This document shows positions 27,819 through 36,550 of a stretch of 64,000 nt of DNA, piece by piece. This DNA is from Bradyrhizobium sp. BR13661 (lineage in GTDB: Bacteria; Pseudomonadota; Alphaproteobacteria; Rhizobiales; Xanthobacteraceae). Both the position numbers and the translations under genes were made by a program. Numbering within the stretch: position 1 is the stretch's first letter; the number at the start of each line of letters is the position of its first letter. The notes under the pieces were generated by a model. That model searched no databases and had not been told where the DNA came from. It worked only from the letters and a program-made list of their open reading frames with translations. The stretch spans positions 62,001-126,000 of the forward strand of contig NZ_JARXWB010000016.1 in assembly GCF_029892425.1 (NCBI RefSeq), read 5' to 3'.

Positions 27819-28904
27819 ATGCCGCGGATGGATCCAGTGCCCGCCAAGACATTCGACTACGATCCCGACGACATGGTCCTCAACCTGTTCTACGAGGACA
27901 AGGACGATCGCTGGTTTCCGGGCGACCGGCACCTGCGGCGCATGGCACGCAAGATGCTGTTCGGCGAGCCGCGCATGAGCGGACAGCTGCGTGTGTTCCT
28001 CAATCTCTGCGCCGGGCTCGACCGGCTCGGCATCCGCTACCGCGTCAACGACTACGGCTACATCGCGCAGCATCCGGACGAGGTCGCCTGCATCATCGGC
28101 CGCACCTTCCTGCTCGACAAGTTTGTGTGGAAGAACCCGATCCTGCTCGGCGTTGCCGCGCACAACCATCCGCTCGACGATCCCGATCTGTTCAAGCGCC
28201 TTCCGGTCAAGAAGGTCGTGGTGCCCGGCGACTGGTATGCCGACATGTACCGGCCCTATTGGCCGGAGACGGAAGCCTGGCCGGTCGGCATCGACACGGA
28301 TCTGTGGGCGCCGTCACGCCCGCGCGACAAGACCGTCGACGTCCTGCTCTACGACAAGGTCAGCTGGGATCGCGATCGCTACGTGCCGGAGCTGGTCGAG
28401 CCGGTTCGCCAGCGGCTGGTCAGGGAAGGCCGCACCTTCACCGAGCTGCGTTACGGCAGCTACAAGGAGGAAGACTATCAAGCCGCGCTGGCGCGTTCGC
28501 GCGCGATGATCTTCCTGTGCCAGAACGAGAGCCAGGGCATTGCCTATCAGCAGGCCCTGTCCAGCGGCGTGCCGGTGTTGGCCTGGGACCCCGGCGGCCC
28601 GTGGCCTGATCCCGACTATTATCCGCACCGCGTCCAGTTCGCGCCGGTCTCGTCGGTGCCCTATTGGGACGATCGCTGCGGCCTCAAATTCACTGACCGC
28701 GCCGGCTTCGAAGAACGCTGGACCGATTTCTGGGCCGGCTGCACCGCGGGTAGGTTCGATCCGCGCGGCTACATCATGGACAATTTGACGCTGGAGCAGC
28801 GCGCGCTGCAATATTACGAGATCGCGCGCGGCGTGGCGCGGCAGAGCCGGGTTTCCGCCGCCTCCGGCATGCTGGTTGACGGATGGTTAACGGGGATGGG
28901 TTAG
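27819..28904 (+). CDS. Glycosyltransferase-like protein (GT4/GT-B type)
   Basis: The 361-aa protein starts at ATG 27819, which has GAGG five bases upstream. The N-terminal half contains a LRVFLNLCAGLDRLGIRYRVNDY segment. The C-terminal half has SRAMIFLCQNESQGIAYQQALSSGVPVLAWDPGGPWPD, resembling the donor-binding E-x7-E-like region of GT-B transferases. No classical family assignment is certain. It stands before the polymerase and GNAT-like genes on the same strand and is probably a sugar transferase of the same pathway. Confidence 0.8.
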   Translation: MPRMDPVPAKTFDYDPDDMVLNLFYEDKDDRWFPGDRHLRRMARKMLFGEPRMSGQLRVFLNLCAGLDRLGIRYRVNDYGYIAQHPDEVACIIGRTFLLDKFVWKNPILLGVAAHNHPLDDPDLFKRLPVKKVVVPGDWYADMYRPYWPETEAWPVGIDTDLWAPSRPRDKTVDVLLYDKVSWDRDRYVPELVEPVRQRLVREGRTFTELRYGSYKEEDYQAALARSRAMIFLCQNESQGIAYQQALSSGVPVLAWDPGGPWPDPDYYPHRVQFAPVSSVPYWDDRCGLKFTDRAGFEERWTDFWAGCTAGRFDPRGYIMDNLTLEQRALQYYEIARGVARQSRVSAASGMLVDGWLTGMG

Positions 28905-28943
28905 ACCTTTGAGGTCCCCCATCGTCCCGCCAGGCCTTGAGGC

Positions 28944-30296
28944 ATGGATCGCCGCGCCGCAGATATGACCGACGTCGAGTCCCCCTCGCTTGGCGACGCG
29001 CTGCGCGACAAGCTTGCCAAGCTGAACGTCGTGCAGATGGCACGCTGCCTCGTCGTGGTGGCGGCCGTGCTGCTGGTCATGATCACGCTCGATCCGTTCC
29101 CCGACCTGCGCAGCGAGGACGTCGCCACCGTCGTCGGCGGCCGCATGGCGCTGAACTACATTACCTTCGGCCTGCTCGCGGCGGCCGGCGTGCTGTTTGT
29201 CCTCACCACGGACGCGCCCTCGCTGAAGACCCTTGTGACGCCCCTGCATCTCTGCCTCGTCGGCTGGATGCTGATCAACGTCATCTTCTCCGAGAGTCGG
29301 GAGGTCTCGATCCAGCGTTTCGTGCTCGCGGCGAGCGTCACCTCGCTCGCGATGATCCTGCCGCTGCTCCCGCCGACGCAGCGGAGCTTCAATCTGTGCC
29401 TTGGCGGTGCTGCGCTGGTGCTGCTGGTGGTCTGCTATCTCGGCGTCTTCTTCGCCCCGCAATATTCGATCCACAGCGTGCTCGACATCACCGAGCCGCA
29501 GCTCGCCGGCGACTGGCGCGGCAGCTTCGGCCACAAGAACGTCGCCTCGCCTGTCATGACCATCCTGGTCTATGTGGGCATTTACCTGTCAGCCGTCGGC
29601 TCCTTCGTGATGGGGCCTGCGATCGCTCTTCTTGCCGGCATCTTCCTGATCTTCACCGGCGGCAAGACATCGTCGGTGCTGTGCCTTGCGATCTATGCGC
29701 TGGCATCGCTGGTCTACGTCACGCGCAGCCTGTGGCTGAAGCGGATCATCTGCTTCACGCCACTGGTCGTACTGAACCTACTGACGGTCGGCAGCGTCAT
29801 GAGCCCGGCGCTCGGCAGTATCACGCGGGCGCTTCCGATCGATCCCACCTTCACCGGCCGCTCGGAGATCTGGGAGTTCGCGCTAGCAGCCGTTGCGGAA
29901 AAACCGATCACCGGCCATGGCTATGCGGCGTTCTGGGACGGCGTGACCGAGCGACAGACCACCCAGGGCGCGGAGTGGGCGGTGAGCGCGGCGCACAGCC
30001 ACAACAGCTATCTCGATCTCGCCGTCACCATCGGCCTGCCGGGCCTGCTGCTCGTCATCCTCATCTTCGTTCTCGCGCCGCTCCGCAATTTCCATGCGGC
30101 CCAGGCTCACAGCCGCAGCAATGCGCTCGGCAAGCTGTTCCTCACCATCTGGCTGTTCGGCCTGTATTTCGGGGCGACGGAGACCTTCCTGCTCGAACGG
30201 CAAAATCCGGTCTGGTTCATGTTCGCGCTCGCCGTGGCCGGCCTGCATTTTCTGGCGAGATTTCAGTGCGTCGAGCACCCGGAACCCGAGCGCTGA
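28944..30296 (+). CDS. O-antigen ligase/ExoQ-like polysaccharide polymerase
   Basis: The 450-aa inner-membrane protein has about ten to eleven hydrophobic segments and a Wzy_C/O-antigen-ligase domain. Signature stretches are WRGSFGHKNVASPVMT, LIFTGGKTSSVLC (GGKTS), FTGRSEIWEFAL and the late periplasmic loop AHSHNSYLDLAVTIGLPG. This family joins or polymerises glycan repeat units on the periplasmic side. With the ExoP-like protein it forms the core of a Wzy-type exopolysaccharide pathway. A flippase is not visible in the window. It lies 39 bases after the preceding transferase. Confidence 0.9.
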   Translation: MDRRAADMTDVESPSLGDALRDKLAKLNVVQMARCLVVVAAVLLVMITLDPFPDLRSEDVATVVGGRMALNYITFGLLAAAGVLFVLTTDAPSLKTLVTPLHLCLVGWMLINVIFSESREVSIQRFVLAASVTSLAMILPLLPPTQRSFNLCLGGAALVLLVVCYLGVFFAPQYSIHSVLDITEPQLAGDWRGSFGHKNVASPVMTILVYVGIYLSAVGSFVMGPAIALLAGIFLIFTGGKTSSVLCLAIYALASLVYVTRSLWLKRIICFTPLVVLNLLTVGSVMSPALGSITRALPIDPTFTGRSEIWEFALAAVAEKPITGHGYAAFWDGVTERQTTQGAEWAVSAAHSHNSYLDLAVTIGLPGLLLVILIFVLAPLRNFHAAQAHSRSNALGKLFLTIWLFGLYFGATETFLLERQNPVWFMFALAVAGLHFLARFQCVEHPEPER

Positions 30297-30448
30297 CAAG
30301 TTGTCGCAGCCTTCGCGTTTCATATCGGGACACGGGAGACATGCGCGCGGGCTGACGGTATCGGCTTAACGATAAGCAGCGACGTAACTTGAGGTCTGCG
30401 ACAAAACATAATCTATCTGGACATGTAATGTAACTGTATGCCTCGCAA

Positions 30449-31597
30449 ATGGCGTTTCTCAGCGTTGAGCAACTAGACGGTCGGGTGTCGTCCAGCACGT
30501 CGGGAATCTCAGTCGATTTCATGCGTGACTGGCGGACGGCCGCATCGCGCCTGAACGCTGGCCATCGCACCGCGTTCCAGCATGGTTACTGGCTCGACGC
30601 CTGGTACAGGGCCTTTCACGACGTTGCGCCGCTGATCGCGATTATCACCGATACAGCGACCGGCAAGGACATCGCTGTCGTGCCGATGTTCAGCCATACG
30701 AGGCGCGGCATCCGCGTCGTCGAGTTCGCCGATCTCGGTGTCTCCGACAACAACGCCCCGATTCTGGCCGTTGATGCAACCTTCGATGCGGCGGGAGCAC
30801 AGGCGATCGGCGCGGCGCTGGTCGATGCCTTGCGCGCCTTGCCCGATCGTTTCGACGTGCTGCGATTGAAAAAAATGCCGTCCTATGTCGGCGCCCGGCC
30901 GAACCCGCTGGTGTCGCTCGGCCGACCGGGATCGTCATCGCTCAACGGCAATCTGGTGATGACGGGTGACGACTACACGCAGTATCAGGCCTCGATCAAG
31001 CGCATGCAGATGCCGCGCTGCTGGCGCGTATTCAACCGCAACCCCGGGGCGCGGTTCGAGATCGCCACGGACGTTGCCCGCGCGCACGAGCTTCTTGACG
31101 TGATGGACGCCCAGCAGCAGGAGCGTATGCAGCAGCTCGGCTCGCGCTTCGTCCTCAACGATGCCGCCCATGCCGGCTTCTACCGCGACGTCGTCCGGCA
31201 AGGTGTTGCGGAAGGCTATGCGGTGATCACGGCCCTCGTCTGCGACGAGGGCATCGTCGCCACCACGCTCGGCGTCAGATATGGCGCGACCTATTTCCTG
31301 CTGCGCATCGGTCATGCCGGAAGGCGGTGGGCGAACTGCTCTCCGGGGCTGCTCGTCACCGAACGCACCATGGCGGCGCTGCATGCGCAGGGCGTGCGGC
31401 GCTTCGATCTCAGCATCGGCAATCACGACTACAAGCGGCGCTTCGGCGCCGAGCCGTTGCCGCTGACCGATGCCAGTGTCGCCCTGTCCTGGCGCGGATT
31501 GCCTTACGTCCTGCGTGACCATGTCGCGCAGGGCCTGCGCCGCCATCCGAAGCTCGCAGCCTTTGCGGCGCGGGCGATCGGCAAGGGCCCGCGCTAG
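30449..31597 (+). CDS. GNAT-fold (BioF2/CelD-like) acyltransferase of the glycan locus
   Basis: The 382-aa protein matches the CelD/BioF2-like acetyltransferase_6 type: a variable N-terminal half and a C-terminal GNAT-like half with EGYAVITALVCDEGIVATTLGV, RIGHAGRRWANCSPGLLVTERTM and the final RRFDLSIGNHDYKRRFG. Such proteins often accompany cellulose and exopolysaccharide genes and are thought to acylate or transfer an aminoacyl group to the product. The precise reaction is unknown. It follows the polymerase by 152 bases and closes the locus on this side. Confidence 0.85.
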   Translation: MAFLSVEQLDGRVSSSTSGISVDFMRDWRTAASRLNAGHRTAFQHGYWLDAWYRAFHDVAPLIAIITDTATGKDIAVVPMFSHTRRGIRVVEFADLGVSDNNAPILAVDATFDAAGAQAIGAALVDALRALPDRFDVLRLKKMPSYVGARPNPLVSLGRPGSSSLNGNLVMTGDDYTQYQASIKRMQMPRCWRVFNRNPGARFEIATDVARAHELLDVMDAQQQERMQQLGSRFVLNDAAHAGFYRDVVRQGVAEGYAVITALVCDEGIVATTLGVRYGATYFLLRIGHAGRRWANCSPGLLVTERTMAALHAQGVRRFDLSIGNHDYKRRFGAEPLPLTDASVALSWRGLPYVLRDHVAQGLRRHPKLAAFAARAIGKGPR

Positions 31598-31679
31598 AGC
31601 GGCCGACACCTGCGGGTTGCAAGGTCACTCGAATATCGCAATCGTTGTGTTATCGTTGCCTCCGCAGCCCGGAGGCGAC

Positions 31680-32564
31680 ATGGACGATCGTTCGACAAAA
31701 TATCGCGCGTTCTTTGCGCAATTGATCTGCACTGCGGCCAAGGCCACGGACCCGCGTCTCGAGCAGGCCTTTCGCAACGTGAGGCGCGAGCCCTTCGCTG
31801 GACCCGGACCGTGGTCGATCTCGTTCGGCGGCCATCCCTATGTCGTGACGCCCGATGACGATCCGGCCTTTCTCTATCAGAACACGCTCCTCGCGCTCGA
31901 TCCCGCACGCGGCGTCAACATCGGCATGCCGGGCGCGCACGCTTATTGGCTCAGTGGCACCGGCGTGAGGGAAGGCGAGACCGTGCTCCAGATCGGCGCG
32001 GGCACCGGCTACTACACCGCCATTCTTGCCGAGCTCGCCGGACCCGAGGGCCGCGTCTATGCCTATGAGATCGACGAGCGCCTCGCGGGGCTTGCGCGCG
32101 AGAATTTGAAAGACATCGCCACGGTCGAGCTGCGTGAGCGCTCGGGCATTGCGTCCGATCTTCCCAGCGTCGATGTGATTTATGTCTGTGCCGGCGCGGC
32201 GCAGCCGGCCACGGAATGGCTCGAGGCGTTGCGCCCCGGCGGCCGGCTGGTGTTTCCGCTCGCGCCCGAGGGTATGCTCGGCGGCATGTTGATGATCACG
32301 CGCCCCGAGCAGGGCGCTGCCTGGCCCGCCAAATTCCTGAGCCGGGCCCAGTTCATCGGTTGCGCGGGACTTCAGGATGCGGAGGCGGGTAAGCGATTGG
32401 CCGAGGCGTTCGCGAGGGGATGGGAGGTCGTGCAGTCGTTTCGGCGGGGGGAGGAGCCTGACGACACCTGTTGGTTCGCAGGCGACGGCTGGTGGCTGTC
32501 AACGGCGCCCGCATCTGCGCCGGCGGCGAGCATCCCCGCGCACGGCGACATCAGGCAGGCCTGA
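31680..32564 (+). CDS. Protein-L-isoaspartate O-methyltransferase-family protein
   Basis: Start chosen at ATG 31680, which has GGAGG at 31671-31675; the longer frame overlaps the previous gene. The 294-aa protein has the PCMT SAM motif VLQIGAGTGYYTAILAEL and the preceding SFGGHPYVVTPDD region near the substrate site. True PCMT repairs isoaspartyl residues in aged proteins. This version has a longer C-terminus and variant motifs, so its substrate may differ. Confidence 0.82.
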   Translation: MDDRSTKYRAFFAQLICTAAKATDPRLEQAFRNVRREPFAGPGPWSISFGGHPYVVTPDDDPAFLYQNTLLALDPARGVNIGMPGAHAYWLSGTGVREGETVLQIGAGTGYYTAILAELAGPEGRVYAYEIDERLAGLARENLKDIATVELRERSGIASDLPSVDVIYVCAGAAQPATEWLEALRPGGRLVFPLAPEGMLGGMLMITRPEQGAAWPAKFLSRAQFIGCAGLQDAEAGKRLAEAFARGWEVVQSFRRGEEPDDTCWFAGDGWWLSTAPASAPAASIPAHGDIRQA

Positions 32565-32570
32565 GCGGGT

Positions 32571-32705
32571 TCAAGATCCCTTGCACTCGGCGCAGTGAAA
32601 CCGACCGCGCGAGGCACGAAACAGGCTGCGGCAATACCAGCGGCGCGCGAGGGCCTGGGCCGGCCTACGGATCATCTGTGCGATCAGGAGAAGTTCGAAA
32701 GCCAT
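32571..32705 (-). CDS. Possible small hypothetical protein (44 aa)
   Basis: A short frame beginning MAFELLLIAQMIRRP and ending in a CxxC-containing tail (FHCAECKGS) is open downstream of wrbA on the same strand. A hydrophobic N-terminus followed by arginines looks protein-like, but there is no strong ribosome site and the composition evidence is weak. The frame extends upstream into the wrbA terminator hairpin, which argues for the shorter start if it is real at all. Confidence 0.3.
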   Translation of the reverse strand: MAFELLLIAQMIRRPAQALARRWYCRSLFRASRGRFHCAECKGS

Positions 32706-32759
32706 TCGTCTCTTGAGCCTTGCGTCTCGTAGATCCAGTCGTTCCTGCAGAGATAGATG

Positions 32760-32789
32760 GGGCGGCATTCCCGTCAGAGAATGCCGCCC
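32760..32789 (-). terminator. Terminator-like hairpin after wrbA
   Basis: GGGCGGCATTC (32760-32770) and GAATGCCGCCC (32779-32789) form a perfect 11-bp stem with an 8-base loop, 40 bases beyond the wrbA stop. There is no long T tract, so termination is likely but not certain to be intrinsic. Confidence 0.7.
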
Positions 32790-32828
32790 GCGTCGCATCT
32801 GCCATGCAGCCGGTTGTGCGGCTTAAGC

Positions 32829-33428
32829 TTAACCGTGCAGCTTTTTCGCGGTCTCCGCGATCACGCGCCCTTGATAGCGCGCGCCGGCCAGCTCGTTGGC
32901 GCTGGGCTGGCGGCTGCCGTCGCCGCCGGTGATCGTGGTGGCGCCGTAGGGCGCGCCGCCGGTGACCTCGTCGAGCTTCATCTGGCCGGCAAAGCCGTAA
33001 TTCATGCCGACGATCACCATGCCGAAATGCAGGAGGTTGGTGATAACGGAGAACAGCGTCGTCTCTTGGCCGCCATGCTGGGTCGCGGTCGCGGTGAAGG
33101 CGCCGCCGACCTTGCCGTGCAGCGCGCCCTTGGCCCAGAGCCCGCCGGCCTGGTCGAGGAAGTTCGCCATCTGCGAGGCCATGCGGCCGAACCGCGTGCC
33201 GGTGCCGACGATGATCGCGTCGTAATTCGCGAGCTCCTCGATCTTGGCGACGGGAGCGGCCTGATCGACCTTGTAATAGGAAGCCTTGGCGACCTCGGCC
33301 GGCACCAGTTCGGGCACGCGCTTGATGTCGACGGTGGCGCCGGCTTCGCGTGCGCCCTCGGCAACGGCATTCGCCATCGCTTCAATATGGCCATAGGCGG
33401 AATAATAGAGGACGAGAACTTTGGTCAT
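32829..33428 (-). CDS. wrbA: NAD(P)H:quinone oxidoreductase, WrbA type
   Basis: The 199-aa flavodoxin-like FMN enzyme reduces quinones by two electrons and protects against oxidative stress. It begins VLVLYYSAYGHIEAMANAVAEGA, the FMN phosphate loop of WrbA, and contains IIVGTGTRFGRMASQMANFLD, GGAFTATATQHGGQET and a final GATTITGGDGSRQPS, all standard for the family. A GGAGA site precedes the start. It is downstream of the pirin gene on the same strand, separated by a palindromic repeat. Both are divergent to LysR 34384, an arrangement that I regard as a quinone/electrophile response unit. Confidence 0.96.
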   Translation of the reverse strand: MTKVLVLYYSAYGHIEAMANAVAEGAREAGATVDIKRVPELVPAEVAKASYYKVDQAAPVAKIEELANYDAIIVGTGTRFGRMASQMANFLDQAGGLWAKGALHGKVGGAFTATATQHGGQETTLFSVITNLLHFGMVIVGMNYGFAGQMKLDEVTGGAPYGATTITGGDGSRQPSANELAGARYQGRVIAETAKKLHG

Positions 33429-33471
33429 GGTGGTCTCCGTTGGGTGATGAGTTTTGACTAGTTATTCGGGT

Positions 33472-33557
33472 CGTCATGCCCGGGCTTGTCCCGGGCATCC
33501 ACGTTCTTGTTCGCACGTTGGAAGGCGTGGATGGCCGGGACAAGCCCGGCCATGACG
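33472..33557. repeat. Palindromic intergenic repeat (REP/BIME-like)
   Basis: Arms of 32 bases at 33472-33503 and 33526-33557 are close reverse complements, with a core of CCCGGGCTTGTCCCGGGC and a 22-base loop. It resembles the element at 240-343 but with a TTGTCC instead of TTGACC core. It lies between the pirin and wrbA genes, where it may give differential mRNA stability. Confidence 0.8.
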
Positions 33558-33567
33558 GAGAGAGCGG

Positions 33568-34266
33568 TTACGCGGCGTCGACGAGCACGAGCTCGGAGTC
33601 TTCGAGTGCCGTGATTGTCAGCTTGCTCTCGTCGCGGATCGCGGCGCCGTCGCGGGCGTTGACGCGCACGCCGTTGATCTCGACTGCGCCGGCGGCGGGC
33701 ACGAGGTAGAGGTGCCGCGCCTTCTGCGACTCATATTCCGCGCTCTCGCCGGCCTTCAGCGTGGTTGCGAGCACCCGCGCATCGGCGCGGATCGGCAGCG
33801 CGTCGGTGTCTTCAGCAATGCCGCTCGCGATGGTGACGAGCTTGCCGGAGCGGTTCGCCTTGGGGAACGGCTTCGATCCCCAGGTCGGCTGACCGCCGCG
33901 CAGCGTCGGCTCGATCCAGATCTGGAAGATCCGCGTCCTGGTCGGCTCGAGATTGTACTCGGAGTGGCGAATGCCGCTGCCGGCGCTCATCACCTGCACG
34001 TCGCCCGCTTCGGTGCGGCCCTCGTTGCCGAGGCTGTCCTGATGGGTGATCGCACCCTCGCGCACGTAGGTGATGATTTCCATGTTGGCGTGGGGATGGG
34101 CGGGAAAGCCGGTATTCGGCGCGATCTCGTCGTCGTTCCACACCCGCAAGGACCCATGACCCATGTTGTTCGGATCATAGTGGCTTGCGAAGGAGAAATG
34201 ATGCTTGGCCTTGAGCCAGCCGTGATCGGCGCCGCCGAGTTTCGCGAAGGGTCTGAGTTCGATCAT
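33568..34266 (-). CDS. Pirin-family (YhhW-like) cupin protein
   Basis: The 232-aa protein begins MIELRPFAKLGGADHGWLKA and contains the N-terminal cupin metal motif FPAHPHANMEIITYV and GSGIRHSEYN, so the three His and one Glu ligands are present. Bacterial pirins of this type have quercetin 2,3-dioxygenase activity in vitro and may act on aromatic or flavonoid compounds. The start at 34266 has GGAGA 8 bases upstream; the longer frame is not needed. Likely induced through the divergent LysR gene. Confidence 0.94.
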   Translation of the reverse strand: MIELRPFAKLGGADHGWLKAKHHFSFASHYDPNNMGHGSLRVWNDDEIAPNTGFPAHPHANMEIITYVREGAITHQDSLGNEGRTEAGDVQVMSAGSGIRHSEYNLEPTRTRIFQIWIEPTLRGGQPTWGSKPFPKANRSGKLVTIASGIAEDTDALPIRADARVLATTLKAGESAEYESQKARHLYLVPAAGAVEINGVRVNARDGAAIRDESKLTITALEDSELVLVDAA

Positions 34267-34342
34267 GGAAATTTCTCCAGTCCTGAAATCCTGATGGCCT
34301 CTTGGATAAGCCTCCATCTGTGGTATAGAAATAGAAACTGTT

Positions 34343-34357
34343 GAAACGCATTGTTTC
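34343..34357. promoter_or_regulatory. LysR-type operator candidate between pirin and LysR genes
   Basis: GAAACGCATTGTTTC is an exact 5-5-5 inverted repeat of the size and T-N11-A style recognised by LysR proteins. A further GAAAC lies at 34334-34338. It is in the middle of the 117-base divergent spacer, the expected place for a shared regulatory site. Confidence 0.5.
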
Positions 34358-34383
34358 CGTAAATATCCTCTGTGGACCGAGCC

Positions 34384-35319
34384 ATGGCAAAACTCCCCGA
34401 TTTCGAGGCGCTCGCGATTTTCGCAAAAGTCGTGGAGTTACGGTCGTTTGCGGGGGCTGCGAGCGAGCTTGCGACGTCCAAGGCGACGGTCTCCAAGGCG
34501 GTCACCCGGCTGGAGGAGCGGCTCGGCGCCAGGCTCTTCAACCGCACCTCGCGCCGGCTCGCGCTCACCGATGCCGGGCACAAGCTGGCCGACCGCGCGA
34601 CGCGCCTGCTCGCCGACGGGGAAGCGGCCGAGAACGAGGCGCTGGCGCAATCGGTGGCGCCGCGCGGCCTGGTGCGGCTTGCGGTGCCCATGACGTTCGG
34701 CGTCAAGGCGGTGGCGCCGCTCCTGCCGGAGTTTTTCGAGACCTATCCGGAGGTCTCGGTCGATCTGCATTTGAGCGATGCGACCGTCGATCTGATCGGC
34801 GAAGGTTTTGACATGGCGGTGCGGATCGCGCGACTGGCGGATTCCTCCCTGATCGCGCGGCGGCTCTTCACCATGCCGCGTTTCACGGTGGCCGCGCCGT
34901 CCTATCTGAAGAAGCACGGCCGGCCGACGCATCCGATGCACCTCGCCGAGCACAAATGCTTCAGCTACGCCTATCTTTCGACGCCCAACGTCTGGCACTA
35001 CACCAACTCGGCCGGCGAGCAGGCGAGCGTTCGTCCGGGCGGCCAGCTCCGCGTCAACAATGGCGAAGCGGTGATGCCGTCGCTGATCGCGGGCCTCGGC
35101 ATCGCCGAGTTGCCCGAGTTCATCGTCGGCGAGGCGATTTCGTCGGGTGACGTCGAAGTGATCCTGAAAGACTGGAAGCAGGCCGAAGGCGCCGTGCATT
35201 TGGTGACGCCCCCCGGCGGCCCGCGCCCCGCACGCGTCGAAGCACTCGGCGATTTCCTCGCCGCCAAGCTGCCCGGCACGTGCAAGCGGAAGCCTCCCAG
35301 GAAAACGAAGGCGTCGTAG
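34384..35319 (+). CDS. LysR-family transcriptional regulator, divergent to pirin-wrbA
   Basis: The 311-aa protein has the helix-turn-helix FAGAASELATSKATVSKAVTRLEE at about 20-45 and a standard effector domain. An in-frame GTG lies four codons upstream; the ATG at 34384 fits the family better, but neither has a strong ribosome site. The C-terminus is lysine-rich. It is divergent to pirin-wrbA and presumably activates them in response to quinones or electrophiles. Confidence 0.9.
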   Translation: MAKLPDFEALAIFAKVVELRSFAGAASELATSKATVSKAVTRLEERLGARLFNRTSRRLALTDAGHKLADRATRLLADGEAAENEALAQSVAPRGLVRLAVPMTFGVKAVAPLLPEFFETYPEVSVDLHLSDATVDLIGEGFDMAVRIARLADSSLIARRLFTMPRFTVAAPSYLKKHGRPTHPMHLAEHKCFSYAYLSTPNVWHYTNSAGEQASVRPGGQLRVNNGEAVMPSLIAGLGIAELPEFIVGEAISSGDVEVILKDWKQAEGAVHLVTPPGGPRPARVEALGDFLAAKLPGTCKRKPPRKTKAS

Positions 35320-35344
35320 AGCGAGCTGCTTCAACGACCCTCGC

Positions 35345-35362
35345 CATTGCGAGCGCGCAATG
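35345..35362 (+). terminator. Short hairpin after the LysR gene
   Basis: CATTGCG (35345-35351) and CGCAATG (35356-35362) form a 7-bp stem with a 4-base loop, 25 bases beyond the LysR stop. There is only a weak T run after it, so it may be a terminator or part of a degenerate rhizobial repeat. Confidence 0.4.
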
Positions 35363-35467
35363 ACGGAGCTTGCTTAGACGGCATCGCTTACAAGCCGCTT
35401 TGCGTGCGTGGCGCGAGCCGCTACTCTCTCCGAACAAAGAACAAAATCATATTGGGGGAGGCTGCCC

Positions 35468-36454
35468 ATGGACCGCCGTGACCTGCTGCGCGCCGCCGCG
35501 GCCCTGCCGCTTGCACAAAGCCTGTTTGCGCGACCGGCGCTCGCGCAAACCTATCCCGTCCGCAATATCACCATGATCGTGCCGTTCCCGGCCGGTGGCC
35601 AGGCCGACCTTGCGGCGCGCCCTGTTGCACAGGCGCTGGAGCGGATCCTCGGCAAGTCCGTCATCGTCGACAACCGCGCGGGCGGGGCCGGCGGATCGGT
35701 CGGGAATGCCGCGGCCGCGCGTGCCGAGCCCGACGGCTACACGTTGCTGATGACATTGTCCTCGCTCGCGGTGTTGCCCGAGGCCGACCGTCTGTTCGAC
35801 CGTCCCGTCGCCTATGAAGTGTCGCAGTTCATGCCGATCGCGCGCGTGCTCGCCGATCCCACGCTGCTCGCCGTGCCGGCCTCCGCACCTTGGAAGACGG
35901 CGCAGGAGTTTGTCGAGGATGCGAAGAAGCATCCCGGCCAGATCACCTACGGCTCGTCCGGTCCCTACGGCACGCTGCATGTGGCGATGGAGATGTTCGC
36001 CAGCAGCGCCGGCATCAAGCTGCTGCACGTGCCGTTCCGCGGCGCAGGTCCCGCGCTGACCGCGCTGCTCGGCGGCACCGTGCAGGCGATCGCTGCGGCG
36101 CCGGGTACGCTGAAGCCGCAGGTCGATGACGGCAAGCTGCGCGTGCTCGGCAATTGCGGCGCGCAGCGCATCGCGAGCTTTCCTGACGTGCCGACCTTCC
36201 AGGAGCTCGGCTACAAGGATGTCGAGATGTACATCTGGGCCGGACTGTTTGCGCAGAGCTCGCTACCGGCGCCGATCGCGGCACGCCTGCGAGAGGCGAT
36301 GGCCCAGGTGATGACGAGCCCGGACGTGCTCAGGACATTCGATGCCTCGGGCAGTCTCGTCGCTTATCAGGATGCGCCGGCATTCGCCGAATTCGTGGCA
36401 ACCGATAGCGCGCGCCTCATCGCGGCGGTGAAGAAGATCGGCAAGGTGGAGTAG
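35468..36454 (+). CDS. Bug-family tripartite tricarboxylate transporter receptor
   Basis: The 328-aa protein is a periplasmic solute-binding protein. The N-terminus MDRRDLLRAAAALPLAQSL ends in a cleavable signal peptide (after ALAQ) and has a twin-arginine look. The mature part contains VPFPAGGQADLAARPVAQAL, VDNRAGGAGGSVGN and HVPFRGAGPALTALLGG, hallmarks of Bug/TctC receptors for carboxylates. A GGGGGAGG ribosome site supports the start. No TctA/TctB membrane genes are visible, so it is an orphan receptor, which is common for this family. Confidence 0.93.
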   Translation: MDRRDLLRAAAALPLAQSLFARPALAQTYPVRNITMIVPFPAGGQADLAARPVAQALERILGKSVIVDNRAGGAGGSVGNAAAARAEPDGYTLLMTLSSLAVLPEADRLFDRPVAYEVSQFMPIARVLADPTLLAVPASAPWKTAQEFVEDAKKHPGQITYGSSGPYGTLHVAMEMFASSAGIKLLHVPFRGAGPALTALLGGTVQAIAAAPGTLKPQVDDGKLRVLGNCGAQRIASFPDVPTFQELGYKDVEMYIWAGLFAQSSLPAPIAARLREAMAQVMTSPDVLRTFDASGSLVAYQDAPAFAEFVATDSARLIAAVKKIGKVE

Positions 36455-36550
36455 GTTCCGATTGCGGCTTCACATTTAGTTGTTGGTCCAGAACCGGCTC
36501 CCGCCTCATTGATTGATGAGAACCGGAGGCAATCAGGAAGGATCAGGACC

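Noticed and set aside
28937..30355. 472-codon plus-strand frame
   Set aside because: Overlaps the polymerase frame in another phase; hydrophobic segments and the Wzy_C motif are in the 28944 frame only.
32768..32798. Longer start for the small frame after wrbA
   Set aside because: It would begin inside the perfect 11-bp terminator hairpin.
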